Positions 1 to 8,725 are shown, counted from the first letter of the stretch. The stretch is DNA of 64,000 nucleotides from Bacteroidaceae bacterium (GCA_017379075.1 JAFNXL010000050.1:1-64000); one strand, 5' to 3'. The notes: generated by a model not told the origin, from the letters alone. A program made the numbers and translations.

Positions 1-56
1 GGTAGAGCAAAGGACTGAAAATCCTTGTGTCCCCGGTTCGATTCCTGGTGGCACCA
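1..56 (+). tRNA. tRNA-Phe (GAA), 5' end outside window
   Basis: The 3' three quarters of a tRNA is visible. The anticodon stem AAGGA/TCCTT encloses loop CTGAAAA with anticodon GAA at 17-19, which decodes Phe. The T arm (32-48) contains TTCGATT and has one C/T mismatch in its stem. The 3' acceptor strand TGGCACC ends in discriminator A56, and the following bases are CTTA, so CCA is not encoded, as is usual in Bacteroidetes. The D-arm 5' half and acceptor 5' strand lie upstream of the window. Confidence 0.93.
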
Positions 57-61
57 CTTAA

Positions 62-97
62 AAAACCGCTAATAGTAACAATCTATTGGCGGTTTTA
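62..97 (+). terminator. Rho-independent terminator after tRNA-Phe
   Basis: The inverted repeat AAAACCGC..AATAG (62-75) pairs with CTATT..GCGGTTTT (83-96). It starts six bases after the tRNA and ends in a T-rich tract. Confidence 0.8.
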
Positions 98-535
98 TTT
101 TATACATTTATCTTAAAAAGGCTAGTAGGATAGAATTGGTTGCTTTTCCCTAATGGGCGTTTCTTGAAACCTTGTGCTATCCAGGAACGCTAACACCTTG
201 CCACATTTCCGAATGTTGCTTTCCATACAGCAAAAGAAAGCGGTCAAAAGAGCCGCCGCACCGTTTAAGAGCGACCATAGTACAAAGGTATGCATTTTTA
301 TTGTCCCACAAACATTTTATTCCATTTTTCATCCTAGATTACCGACTTTTGCCCCTTTGTTTTTTACTTTCAACGGATTAAGAGGAAAATAGGCAAGAAT
401 AATTCCTGCAACAAACACCCATTTTGAAAAATCTTTATTACCTTTGCACACAAAAGCGGGAACATTCTCTTGGAAGAAGCCCGAGTTCATGACTGAAAGG
501 ATATTTTTAACCATATTTTTAATCTCAAAAAAATT
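98..535. other. Intergenic region upstream of the DUF1080 gene
   Basis: No convincing gene. The short open frames here (about 60-70 codons) have no signal peptide, recognisable motif or coding-like composition. The only signal I can support is a Bacteroidetes -7 element TACCTTTG at 439-446, with no TTTG at the usual distance upstream. It would give a leader of roughly 80 nt before the ATG at 536. Confidence 0.5.
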
Positions 536-1837
536 ATGAAGAAGTTTTTTTCTACTCTTGCTGCAGCAGCTATCATGACTGCTTCAGTAACATCTTGCCA
601 GCCCCCCAAGCCCAACACGCTTACTGCGGCTGAAGAAGCAGAAGGATGGCAGTTACTCTTCGACGGTGAGACACTCAACGGATGGAGAAGTTTTAACGAA
701 AAAGAGCTCAAAGGTGGTTGGACTGTTGTAGACGGATGCATCCAGGCATCTGGCGAAGGTGGCGACGCTTCTGGCTACATCGTTACCGACAAGAAGTTTG
801 CCAACTTTGAACTGATGTGGGACTGGAAGCTCACCAAGGGTGGAAACAGCGGTATGCTGTACCACGTAGTTGAGCACCCCCGCTTTGCCGTTCCCTATGT
901 TACCGGCCCCGAATATCAGCTGATTGACGTAGAAGGATGGGAAGAGAAGAACGCACCCGCCAAGTTGGAAGACTGGCAGAAGATCGGTGTTGACTATGCA
1001 ATGCACTTGCCCGACCAGAGCAAGATGAAGATCAATCCCGTAGGCGAATGGAACACTTCTAAGATTGTCTATGACAACGGCCATGTAGAGCACTGGCTCA
1101 ACGGCGAGAAGATTCTGGAATTCGAAGCCTATACCGATGACTGGTTCAAGCGTAAGGCCAGCGGAAAGTGGGGCGATGCCACTGAATACGGTCTGGCTCA
1201 CGAAGGTGTGCTCTGTCTTCAGGACCACGGAGATCCCGCTTCTTTCCGTAACATCAAGATCAAGGAGCTGCCCAAGAAGGACAAGGGTACTGTAAGCCTG
1301 TTCAACGGCAAGGACCTCACCGGTTGGGAACTCTTCGGCTCTATGCGCGTTTCTGTTGACGAAGAAGGCAACCTGGTTACAGAAAACGGCGAAGACCTGA
1401 AGTACGGCTACCTCGGTACTCGCGAATATTACAAGGATTTCGACCTCACCGTAGAGTTCAAGCAGTGCTCTAACGGCAACTCAGGCCTCTTCTTCCACTC
1501 TTTCGTACACGGCGGTTACAAGAACAACACCGTTAATGGATGGCAGTGCGAAGTGGCTCCCAAGGGCTACGACACCGGCGGTATCTACGAGTCTTATGGC
1601 CGTGGATGGTTGATTCAGATTCCCGATGAGAAGGAAAACATCATCAAGGAAGGCGAATGGAACACCCTGCGTCTGCGCGTTGAGGGCAACAAGGTTCAGA
1701 CCTGGCTCAACGGCGAGGCTATGATCGAGATTGACGACGAGTTGATTGGTTCAAAGACCGGCCGTATCATGTTGCAGATCCACGATGGCAACAACATCAA
1801 GGTACAGTGGAGAAACTTCCAGCTGACAAACCTGTAA
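536..1837 (+). CDS. Tandem DUF1080 (3-keto-disaccharide hydrolase-type) lipoprotein
   Basis: A 433-residue secreted protein. A lipoprotein signal peptide ends in SVTSC with Cys21 as the lipidated residue. Two copies of the DUF1080/concanavalin-like fold follow. The first begins near residue 37 (GWQLLFDGETLNGWRSF) and the second near residue 254 (GTVSLFNGKDLTGWELFG); each carries the family's NSG(M/L) stretch. DUF1080 proteins are assigned as 3-keto-disaccharide hydrolases or glycan-binding jelly rolls, so a role in cell-surface or periplasmic carbohydrate handling is likely, but the substrate is unknown. The gene stands alone with its own -7 element and terminator. The duplicated domain is the one notable feature, since many family members have one. 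Confidence 0.88.
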   Translation: MKKFFSTLAAAAIMTASVTSCQPPKPNTLTAAEEAEGWQLLFDGETLNGWRSFNEKELKGGWTVVDGCIQASGEGGDASGYIVTDKKFANFELMWDWKLTKGGNSGMLYHVVEHPRFAVPYVTGPEYQLIDVEGWEEKNAPAKLEDWQKIGVDYAMHLPDQSKMKINPVGEWNTSKIVYDNGHVEHWLNGEKILEFEAYTDDWFKRKASGKWGDATEYGLAHEGVLCLQDHGDPASFRNIKIKELPKKDKGTVSLFNGKDLTGWELFGSMRVSVDEEGNLVTENGEDLKYGYLGTREYYKDFDLTVEFKQCSNGNSGLFFHSFVHGGYKNNTVNGWQCEVAPKGYDTGGIYESYGRGWLIQIPDEKENIIKEGEWNTLRLRVEGNKVQTWLNGEAMIEIDDELIGSKTGRIMLQIHDGNNIKVQWRNFQLTNL

Positions 1838-1865
1838 TCATCTCCTGATTCCAGTTTAAAATATT

Positions 1866-1897
1866 AAGGGATGTACCCGTCGAGGTGCATCCCTTTT
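1866..1897 (+). terminator. Terminator after DUF1080 gene
   Basis: AAGGGATGTACC (1866-1877) pairs with GGTGCATCCCTT (1884-1895) and runs into TTTTT. It may serve both the plus-strand DUF1080 gene and the convergent HAD gene, which ends at 1908. Confidence 0.8.
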
Positions 1898-1907
1898 TGT
1901 GTCTTTT

Positions 1908-2555
1908 TCAGACATAGACCAACAATTCCTCTGCCCTGTCTATGACAACGAGCGGAGAAGCGGCTTCCAACTCCTGTCGGGGACGGAATCCCCATGAAAC
2001 CGCCACGGCTTCCACTCCGGCATTGCAAGCCGTCTGCATGTCCACGCCCGAGTCGCCCACATACAGCACCTCATCCGCCGTAACGCCAGCAGACGCCATG
2101 ATGTCATGCACAATTCCCGGATGAGGTTTCACGGGAACGCCCTCACGCTGTCCCAGCACACTGACAAAATGGATATTGGGAAAATAGTGTGCCACCAGTT
2201 TGACCGTTGCTGCCTGATATTTGTTCGATGCCACTGCAAGCATCGTCCCCTTTTGCTGCAGACGGGAAAGCAGCTCCGCCACTCCTGGGTAAGGCTGGCT
2301 CAAGTCCGCATTGTGCTCGTCATAACATGGAACAAAGTCGGAACGCAGTCGTTCCACATTATCTGCCGTGCGCCCCTCTTCCGGCAAAGCCCGTTCAAGC
2401 AGTTTCCCTATACCGTTACCCACAAAAGTACGCAAGGTTTCCACATCGTGCATGGGAAACCCATTCTTTTGCAATGCATGATTGGTAGCCGCAGCCAAGT
2501 CGGCAATCGTGTCCAGCAGTGTGCCGTCCAAATCAAAAATTACAAGTTTTTTCAT
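1908..2555 (-). CDS. gph: HAD-superfamily phosphatase, phosphoglycolate phosphatase-like
   Basis: A 215-residue soluble HAD hydrolase. Motif I DLDGT (Asp8, Asp10) at the N terminus supplies the nucleophile, and a helical cap follows. Motif II is the Ser in VASNK, with its Lys nearby, and motif III is GDSGVDMQTA near the C terminus. The overall pattern matches Gph/PGP-type phosphatases, which hydrolyse 2-phosphoglycolate, a by-product of 3'-phosphoglycolate-ended DNA repair. Related HAD enzymes act on other small phosphates, so the substrate is inferred. It reads convergent to the DUF1080 gene. A TACATTTG -7 element on the minus strand at 2583-2590 fits a leader of about 25 nt. Confidence 0.85.
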   Translation of the reverse strand: MKKLVIFDLDGTLLDTIADLAAATNHALQKNGFPMHDVETLRTFVGNGIGKLLERALPEEGRTADNVERLRSDFVPCYDEHNADLSQPYPGVAELLSRLQQKGTMLAVASNKYQAATVKLVAHYFPNIHFVSVLGQREGVPVKPHPGIVHDIMASAGVTADEVLYVGDSGVDMQTACNAGVEAVAVSWGFRPRQELEAASPLVVIDRAEELLVYV

Positions 2556-2718
2556 TTTCTTCGTCTATTGTCGTTTACATTGCAAATGTAAGTATTTATG
2601 TTCACTGTTTCACCTATTTTGAATAGAAAAGTAGGAAAATTTAAAGGCTGCTGTAACAAATTGAGCACTTTTACGTATAATAAGAATGAGATAATACTTG
2701 AATATTCTAAGTAAAGAG

Positions 2719-2726
2719 TAATTTTG
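2719..2726 (+). promoter_or_regulatory. -7 element of the first ECF sigma gene
   Basis: TAATTTTG matches TAnnTTTG and lies 24 nt before the sigma-gene ATG. CTTG at 2697-2700 is a one-mismatch -33 at N18. Confidence 0.5.
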
Positions 2727-2749
2727 CAAAAAAATGACCAGATATAAAA

Positions 2750-3253
2750 ATGGACAGGATTGAATTTGAAAGAATCGTTCCTGGGTTGAGATTGAAGATG
2801 TTAAAGGTTGCCTTGTTTTACTTGGCCGATGACAATGAAGCAGAGGATATTGTTCAAGACGCTCTTCTGAAGCTATGGATGGCACGGGATAAAATAAATA
2901 AGTTACGAGGGAATATAGAACCTTTAGGGATTACCGTTACCAAGAACTTATGTATTGACCATCTGCGCACTTTAAAACGCCACCTAAAGGGAAATCTTTC
3001 AGATTGTGCCATGTTTTCCAGTGGCGAGGACGCACAGACCCAATTGGAATGCGAAGAAAACGAGCAGTGGATTCAAACCGTTGTGAGAAGTCTTCCTGAC
3101 AAATACCGCACAGTACTCCACATGCGACAAGTAGAACAAATGGAATTCATTGAAATTGCCAATATCATAGGCACAACTGAGACATCGGTCAGAGTAATAC
3201 TCTCAAGGGCGAGAGCCAAGATGCTGGAACAATTAAAACAAAGGAAAGTGTAA
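2750..3253 (+). CDS. ECF-type RNA polymerase sigma factor (module 1)
   Basis: A 167-residue two-domain sigma factor. Region 2 spans roughly residues 10-75 (DDNEAEDIVQDALLKLW, then the region 2.4-like TVTKNLCIDHLR). Region 4 spans about residues 105-160 and contains the helix-turn-helix IIGTTETSVRVILSRARAKM. There is no region 3 or 1.1, so this is an extracytoplasmic-function factor. It heads a plus-strand run with a membrane protein 2 bp downstream, a secreted protein and an outer-membrane barrel. By analogy with other ECF operons it should be controlled by the membrane protein encoded next. Which promoters it reads cannot be seen here. Confidence 0.9.
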   Translation: MDRIEFERIVPGLRLKMLKVALFYLADDNEAEDIVQDALLKLWMARDKINKLRGNIEPLGITVTKNLCIDHLRTLKRHLKGNLSDCAMFSSGEDAQTQLECEENEQWIQTVVRSLPDKYRTVLHMRQVEQMEFIEIANIIGTTETSVRVILSRARAKMLEQLKQRKV

Positions 3254-3255
3254 TT

Positions 3256-3777
3256 ATGACAAGCCATATGGACAAAATTAAAGATAGAGAAGAACTGCGC
3301 CATTTACTCCAAATGTTTATGGAAGGGAATACCACTATTGAGCAAGAATCATTACTTGCCGAATATTTCCGTAATAATGAAATAGATGCAGAATTCTCTG
3401 TATACAAAGATATGTTCACCGTGTTTGAAAGCGGAGAACTTGTGTCTTGTGATGATGAAATCGTATTTAAAAAGGAAGATATAACATTCGGTAAGCAACC
3501 CAGATTCTTCCAGCATGTTCTTCGATTTACCGCCGTTGCTGCATCTATTATTCTCGTTTTTTTCATTGCCAACATCCATTCAGAACATAAAATATCAGAA
3601 GAGAAAAATTCCAACCTTCAAGTCCTGTCCCAAGCGCAAAAGCCACTTGTTGACAACGAAATTTGTCCTACAATAATTTCTGATGAAGAAATAGACGCCA
3701 TTCAGGATGAAGTAGACCGCCATTTTGAACTTATGACTAAGGAAATGAACAAGTTTGAACAAGAACTACAGAATTAG
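3256..3777 (+). CDS. Single-pass membrane protein, putative anti-sigma factor (module 1)
   Basis: A 173-residue protein starting 2 bp after the sigma stop, so translation is probably coupled. The first ~90 residues are polar and cytoplasmic in character (helical LRHLLQMFMEGNTTIEQESLLAEYF). One hydrophobic segment covers about residues 92-112 (FTAVAASIILVFFIANI), and an acidic tail of about 60 residues follows. This topology (N-in, one membrane span, periplasmic tail) and position are those of an anti-sigma factor. I see no FecR domain or zinc-binding HxxxCxxC motif. The opening, a short polar helix followed by E-x-LL-x-EY, resembles the equivalent gene of module 2 (8726-9385). The function is inferred from context. 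Confidence 0.7.
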   Translation: MTSHMDKIKDREELRHLLQMFMEGNTTIEQESLLAEYFRNNEIDAEFSVYKDMFTVFESGELVSCDDEIVFKKEDITFGKQPRFFQHVLRFTAVAASIILVFFIANIHSEHKISEEKNSNLQVLSQAQKPLVDNEICPTIISDEEIDAIQDEVDRHFELMTKEMNKFEQELQN

Positions 3778-3835
3778 CAACACTCGCATTCCTCTAAGTT
3801 TTTCCACTAAGAATTTAAGCATAAAAATAAGACAC

Positions 3836-4813
3836 ATGAGAACTATTCTTGTATATATTGCCATCGTATTCACTACGATAACCGAGGCACAGATAAAATC
3901 AGATGTTACTGTTGTACAGAAACAGGAGTTAGCTGAACTTGCAAAAGAAATTACAAATGAAATGCGTCAAACTTACCCCACCGATTGCTGGACTCAAGAG
4001 TTGCTTTTCCCAAAAAGAATGTTATTAAAGGCAGGTGTGGCTGTAAATCACAAAGATAATGACAAAAAGAAATTCCTTGACTTAATCACACATATAAACA
4101 AAAAGATTGAGGGAATAGACTGCTACCGTATTTTCTCAGACCGTCAAAATGATGAAAACGGCATTTGCGGACGCTATGTAGCCAACGTACGTCCCAATGA
4201 GGGAGACAAAAAAAGCACCCTCTTTTACAAATACAAACGAATGGACTCAGACCCGGAAAAAAAAGATTCCATTTCTTTTGTCTTCTCAATCAATATGGGG
4301 GCTTCTGTAAAGATCACAGAAGACACCAAACGTGGACTGCGTGGCATTAATCCTGAAAATCTTATATATAAAATAAACAAACCTTCAACAGAAAAAGACG
4401 TAAAGCCACTGGAAGACTTCTTCCAAAAACAATACAATGACAAACGCGCCATACGCAAAAAAGCGACTTACCAGTTCCCTGAAGACAAACGAGAAGACTG
4501 GACCGTAATATTCCACAATAATGAAGCTTTGAGTTCCATGACCACAAATGCCATATACAGCCAACGCCCAGTCAACAATTCTGCAGATTTTGATGCCCTG
4601 CTCCAACTGACAAAGAAATACAAGCACCAGCAAAACAACATTTATGCCATTAGCTATGACAGAGAGAGATTTTTCCTCGAATTAGTGTTTATCAACAAAG
4701 AGGGCATTCCGTTTTCCTACCAAGCAGCCTATGAAAATGGTGTTTTCAGCATCATGAAAGCAACAGCTATCAATACAAACGGCATTTGTGTTATTTCCAA
4801 ATGGTGGGAATAA
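3836..4813 (+). CDS. Secreted protein of unknown function (module 1)
   Basis: The open frame extends upstream to 3755 inside the preceding gene. The ATG at 3836 is preferred because it opens a clean signal peptide, MRTILVYIAIVFTTITEAQ, giving 325 residues. The mature part is hydrophilic and Lys/Glu-rich, with Cys in YPTDCWTQ, GIDCYRIF, GICGRY and near the C terminus in GICVISKWW. I recognise no family. It lies between the putative anti-sigma gene and the outer-membrane barrel gene, 58 bp after the former, so it is likely a periplasmic or surface partner of the same module. Confidence 0.7.
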   Translation: MRTILVYIAIVFTTITEAQIKSDVTVVQKQELAELAKEITNEMRQTYPTDCWTQELLFPKRMLLKAGVAVNHKDNDKKKFLDLITHINKKIEGIDCYRIFSDRQNDENGICGRYVANVRPNEGDKKSTLFYKYKRMDSDPEKKDSISFVFSINMGASVKITEDTKRGLRGINPENLIYKINKPSTEKDVKPLEDFFQKQYNDKRAIRKKATYQFPEDKREDWTVIFHNNEALSSMTTNAIYSQRPVNNSADFDALLQLTKKYKHQQNNIYAISYDRERFFLELVFINKEGIPFSYQAAYENGVFSIMKATAINTNGICVISKWWE

Positions 4814-4949
4814 TTGTTCGAGAGACAAAAAGTTTTGAGAAGAACTTTACTGTCATTAAGAGTCTTTATATCCGTTAGAAAAAACTGACACTTGTAACAA
4901 AAGGCATCCATGTTCGTATATATGAAAGGAATTTCAATAAAAATACGAC

Positions 4950-7595
4950 ATGATGAAAACAAGAATTTTAATGATGTTGGCAGCCTTGTGGCTTGGAACA
5001 CAAGTTGCAGAAGGAGCAAGGGAGACAACCAGACACACGTTTTTCGATTTAAAGAACCACCGTGACAGCGTTGAACGAACACTTAACGAGGTTATAGTAA
5101 AAGCCACAAAAGTAAAATTTACCTACAAAGGAGACACGCTGGTTTTCAATGCAAACGCGTTCAATATGCCAGAGGGCAGCATGTTAGGTTCACTTATCAA
5201 ACAGCTCCACGGAGTAGAGTTGAAAGACAACGGAGAAATCTATATAAACGGAAGAAAGGTTGACAATCTGTTGCTCAACGGAAAAGACTTCTTCAAAGGC
5301 GACAACAAAGTGATACTTGATAACCTTTCCAATTACATGGTACAAAATGTTGAAGTTTATGAAAAACCGACAGAAAAAAGCGAATGGTTGGGGTATGACG
5401 TGGATAAGAAAGAATACACCATGGATGTCAAGCTCAAGCGTAAATACACAGCTGGATACACGGCAAACGCTTCTCTTGGTAGCGGAACTGAAAAACGATA
5501 TAAAGGACGTGCTTTTGGATTGCGGTTCACCAACAATTCGCGCATCGTTGCCTTTGCTGACCTCAACAATGTGAACGAATCACGTTCCCCCGGTAACGAA
5601 GGGGAATGGGACCCCACAAAACTCTATACAGGTGAACTAAACCTGAAGAAAGCCGGCGCCAGCCTATTCATTGAGCAGAAAGACAAAATATGGCAAGAGA
5701 AAGCACAGGTTGCAACCGGCTTTACAGACCATACAAACATTTCACACAGTGCTAAGGAAAGTTTCCTCAACACCGGCAATGTGTTCCAACGTTCCATGGA
5801 GCAGGGATACAACAAGTCATTCCAGATAGGCGCAACAAACGAATTCACTTGGAAGAAACCCTTCTGGTTGCGAAGCGTTATACAAATCCATTTTACCAAC
5901 GGGAATAATCACAGGCAAAGCCAATACGCACAATTCAATGACACCCCCAATCATTTCGGAAGCACGCCACAAATTCTTGATTCCGTATATAGCGACTTTG
6001 CTACAACAGAGCTTATCAATATACTCACAACACGTTCCAAGCAGCAACAAAAAAAAGGAGACAAGACATACTACATGAACTTGAATCTTGATTTTGGGAA
6101 AAAACTTCCATGGGGTGATAATATAGACCTCTATATTAAAACAAATTACAACAGGAATATTTACAACATTAAAGACTTGCTCAGCAACGACACTTATGGG
6201 AAGGCAAGCCATCCCGTAGATAATGATTTCCGCAACCGTTACCATGATGCACATAAAAAGGACTTTTACATAGACAGTCAAGCAAAATACGCCATCCATT
6301 CGTCCAATAATTGGAACTATGAAGGATATGTCAAGTTTCTGCACGACTACAATTACAGTGACTTGGGGATATTCCGCCTCGACCGCCTTGAGGGATGGGG
6401 AGCAGGCTCAGGACAAAACATTGACGCATTGCCATCAACCCGAGACTCCATTCTGCAGGCCATTGATGCCGGGAACTCTAATGAAACCACCTATTGCCGC
6501 ATGAAGTACGCACCAGGTGCACGCATATTTTTACAAAAAGAAAGTGAAGGTGAGTCAGAATGGTTCTGCATAGACTTGCCCTTTCACATGGAAAACCGCA
6601 AATATTTTTATACAAGTTTGGTTACGGATACACTTGTCAGACGCAGCGAATTCATCCCCACCCCATTTGTCGAATATTCCCGACAGACACACAATTACGA
6701 CCATCGTTACTATGCCAAATACAGCATGAGTTATTATCTGCCAAGCATGAGCCACTTCGTAAACGTCAAAAACGACATCGACCCTCTTAACATATATGTC
6801 AGCAACCCAAAACTTAAACCCGCCATCCATCACGAACTTGTGATGGAACACAACCGTCGCAACCGCATAAACAATCAAAACATTTCCGTAGGGATGAGCG
6901 TATGGTTCAGACAGAAGAGTTTCGCCAACGGTTATACTTACAACACAGAAAACGGAGTTCGCACCTACCGTACAGAGAACGTAGACGGTAACTGGAATGC
7001 TGGTGGATTCCTCAACTTTGGACGCAGTATTGATAAGCAAAGACATTGGAACTGGCAAACCCTCACCGACTTCCGTTACGAACGCAATGTGGACATCGCT
7101 GGTACCGAAGAAAAAATAGGGAACGAGCAACTGAATAAAGTGAACAACTGGTGGTTCAAAGAATATGCCAGACTAACATTCCAATGGAACAACATGAAAA
7201 TAGGCGCCAACGGACACGTGCAATTCCGCACGCTGACTAGCCGCAGTCAAAACTTTCGATCCATAAATACATGGGATTATAATTACGGACTGACATGCGA
7301 ATACCATTTACCCCTCAGCCTGGAACTTGCCAGCGACATAAAAGTATACTCCCGACTCGGATACGGTGACAGTTCTATGAACACCAACGACCTTGTTTGG
7401 AACGCATCGCTGAGCCGTTCTTTCTTAAAAAAACAGATTATGGTAAAAATCGAAGGTTATGACTTATTAAATCAACTATCAACCACTTATAGCAGTTATA
7501 ATGCACAAGGGCGTATAGAGACATGGTACAATTCCATTCCAAGCTATTTGATGCTGCACTTGGCATGGAAACTCAATGTAACACCTCGAAAATAA
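4950..7595 (+). CDS. Outer-membrane beta-barrel protein, TonB-receptor-like (module 1)
   Basis: An 881-residue protein with signal peptide MMKTRILMMLAALWLGTQVAEG. It has no N-terminal carboxypeptidase-like CNA-B domain. A plug-like domain follows directly (about residues 45-145: LNEVIVKATKVKFTYKGDTLVF, then GEIYINGRKVDNLLLNGKDFF and the V-E-V-Y strand). A long barrel rich in alternating aromatic strands runs to a C-terminal aromatic/Lys end. This organisation matches the outer membrane beta-barrel family PF14905 rather than SusC. It probably exports or senses something on behalf of the ECF system. No TonB box is obvious, and no SusD partner is encoded nearby. Confidence 0.8.
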   Translation: MMKTRILMMLAALWLGTQVAEGARETTRHTFFDLKNHRDSVERTLNEVIVKATKVKFTYKGDTLVFNANAFNMPEGSMLGSLIKQLHGVELKDNGEIYINGRKVDNLLLNGKDFFKGDNKVILDNLSNYMVQNVEVYEKPTEKSEWLGYDVDKKEYTMDVKLKRKYTAGYTANASLGSGTEKRYKGRAFGLRFTNNSRIVAFADLNNVNESRSPGNEGEWDPTKLYTGELNLKKAGASLFIEQKDKIWQEKAQVATGFTDHTNISHSAKESFLNTGNVFQRSMEQGYNKSFQIGATNEFTWKKPFWLRSVIQIHFTNGNNHRQSQYAQFNDTPNHFGSTPQILDSVYSDFATTELINILTTRSKQQQKKGDKTYYMNLNLDFGKKLPWGDNIDLYIKTNYNRNIYNIKDLLSNDTYGKASHPVDNDFRNRYHDAHKKDFYIDSQAKYAIHSSNNWNYEGYVKFLHDYNYSDLGIFRLDRLEGWGAGSGQNIDALPSTRDSILQAIDAGNSNETTYCRMKYAPGARIFLQKESEGESEWFCIDLPFHMENRKYFYTSLVTDTLVRRSEFIPTPFVEYSRQTHNYDHRYYAKYSMSYYLPSMSHFVNVKNDIDPLNIYVSNPKLKPAIHHELVMEHNRRNRINNQNISVGMSVWFRQKSFANGYTYNTENGVRTYRTENVDGNWNAGGFLNFGRSIDKQRHWNWQTLTDFRYERNVDIAGTEEKIGNEQLNKVNNWWFKEYARLTFQWNNMKIGANGHVQFRTLTSRSQNFRSINTWDYNYGLTCEYHLPLSLELASDIKVYSRLGYGDSSMNTNDLVWNASLSRSFLKKQIMVKIEGYDLLNQLSTTYSSYNAQGRIETWYNSIPSYLMLHLAWKLNVTPRK

Positions 7596-7920
7596 AAATT
7601 CTTATAAACTTTTATCAAGCTACAGAATGTTTACGCAATTTTGCTGCAGACAGAAAAGATTGTCATGACAAAAAAGGCCACTAAACAAAAAGATATGGGC
7701 CATACAATCCATACCGTCTATACAGAAACGATAATGTACATCTCATGACTAACGCAAAGGCGAGTCAACGGGGAATTAAAATAAGTATTTAATAGGGTCA
7801 ACACATACCGCAAATAAGAACAAATGTGACTAAAATGGTTAGACTACACTGAATGTCTTGTCAGATACAAGTAAAATTGTTTTTTAACTTCACTGAAAAA
7901 GTTTTTTGTCAACGATAAAA

Positions 7921-8004
7921 TGTATATTCCAAACTTTGGGATGTACGTTTCATAGTTTGGAACGTACGTTTCAAACTTTGGAATATACGTTCCAAACTTT
8001 GGAA
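7921..8004. repeat. Four phased 21-bp units with a TTCCAAAcTTTGGAA dyad
   Basis: Units 7921-7941, 7942-7962, 7963-7983 and 7984-8004 are exactly 21 bp each. Units 1, 3 and 4 contain a dyad of the form TTCCAAA-C-TTTGGAA (imperfect in 1 and 3, perfect in 4), and unit 2 is degenerate (TTTCATAGTTTGGAA). Centres are one unit apart (7934 to 7997 is 63 bp), i.e. two helical turns. Confidence 0.85.
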
Positions 8005-8103
8005 CAAAACCTTCTCCACAGAGAAAGAACATTTTTACCACAGTGCTACAACAATTTAAGCACTATGTTTCAACATTTGTACAAGAATGGTCAAAATACA
8101 TGA

Positions 8104-8155
8104 AAAACGTAGAGCGGAAAGAAGGGGAACAACCCTTCTTTCCGCCCTACGTTTT
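8104..8155 (-). terminator. Long hairpin terminator of module 2
   Basis: AAAACGTAG and GCGGAAAGAAGGG (8104-8126) pair with CCCTTCTTTCCGC and CTACGTTTT (8133-8155), giving about 22 bp of stem with one bulge. T-runs on both sides make it usable by either strand, most likely by the minus-strand gene ending at 8177. Confidence 0.85.
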
Positions 8156-8176
8156 GGCATGAAGTAACTCAACTTA

Positions 8177-8698
8177 TCATTCGGTTTCCTTGTCGTCTTT
8201 GGCCTTTTTCGTTTCAATCACTATATAGGAATGCTGTTCGCCTCCGTTGTCCAGTTTCAGTGCGCCCTCTCCTCCTCTCTTTAACACAGTCACATGCTTA
8301 ATGCTTTTGGGATTGACAAATTTGGGGTATCCTTTTTTCACCTCTTCTTTACTGTATTTCTTTCCGTCTATAATGAAAACAGGATCATCGATATATTGTA
8401 TTTTTTTGCCCGACCCCGTAACGTTGTTCGTAGTATCCACTTTGGATTTGTCTATCGTGATCACTTTCACTTTGGTTTCAATGTCGTGTTTTTCAATGAC
8501 AGAGCCAGGGGTGGCGGGAATGTTCTGATGCGTGATAGCGTAAGATGCAACAAGGGCGCCAACCAACTGACTTCCGTCAAAACGGTCTATCCGTTCGCCG
8601 TTGATGTAATAGACGCGAGTGGTGTCGGCAGTCTCGGCCGCCTTTGTGCCCATGCAGACAATCAGACAAAAAACTGAAAAAAGGATTCTCTTCTTCAT
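8177..8698 (-). CDS. Small secreted plug-domain-like protein (module 2)
   Basis: 173 residues with signal peptide MKKRILFSVFCLIVCMGTKAA. The mature part has two short stretches resembling the plug of TonB-dependent receptors: YYINGERIDRF near residue 31, and DDPVFIIDGKKYSKEEVKK followed by VNPKSIKHVTVLK near residues 104-137 (compare the receptor pattern YVVDG...I-x-P-x-x-I-x-x-I-x-VLK). It ends in a charged Lys/Glu tail and has no barrel. It lies 27 bp after the putative anti-sigma gene and is the last gene before the terminator. A free-standing plug-like periplasmic protein could be a signal relay to the anti-sigma factor, but this is inference. Confidence 0.65.
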   Translation of the reverse strand: MKKRILFSVFCLIVCMGTKAAETADTTRVYYINGERIDRFDGSQLVGALVASYAITHQNIPATPGSVIEKHDIETKVKVITIDKSKVDTTNNVTGSGKKIQYIDDPVFIIDGKKYSKEEVKKGYPKFVNPKSIKHVTVLKRGGEGALKLDNGGEQHSYIVIETKKAKDDKETE

Positions 8699-8725
8699 AA
8701 TACATTAATATTAAGGGTTAAACAT

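Larger units (their letters stand above)
7596..8176. other. Gene-free gap between the two convergent sigma modules
   Basis: About 580 bp. It holds a 21-bp palindromic array (7921-8004) and a strong bidirectional terminator (8104-8155). The open frames across the array only translate its repeats. The rest (7600-7900) is AT-rich, with no gene-like frame or recognisable RNA. Confidence 0.6.

Noticed and set aside
172..392. Two overlapping short open frames upstream of the DUF1080 gene
   Set aside because: No recognisable motif or coding-like composition. They lie in an AT-rich promoter region and overlap each other in different frames.
7844..8103. Open frames of 65 codons on both strands across the 21-bp array, giving heptapeptide repeats
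   Set aside because: The repeats follow from an array period divisible by three. There is no start context or signal, and both strands are equally open, so no gene is supported.
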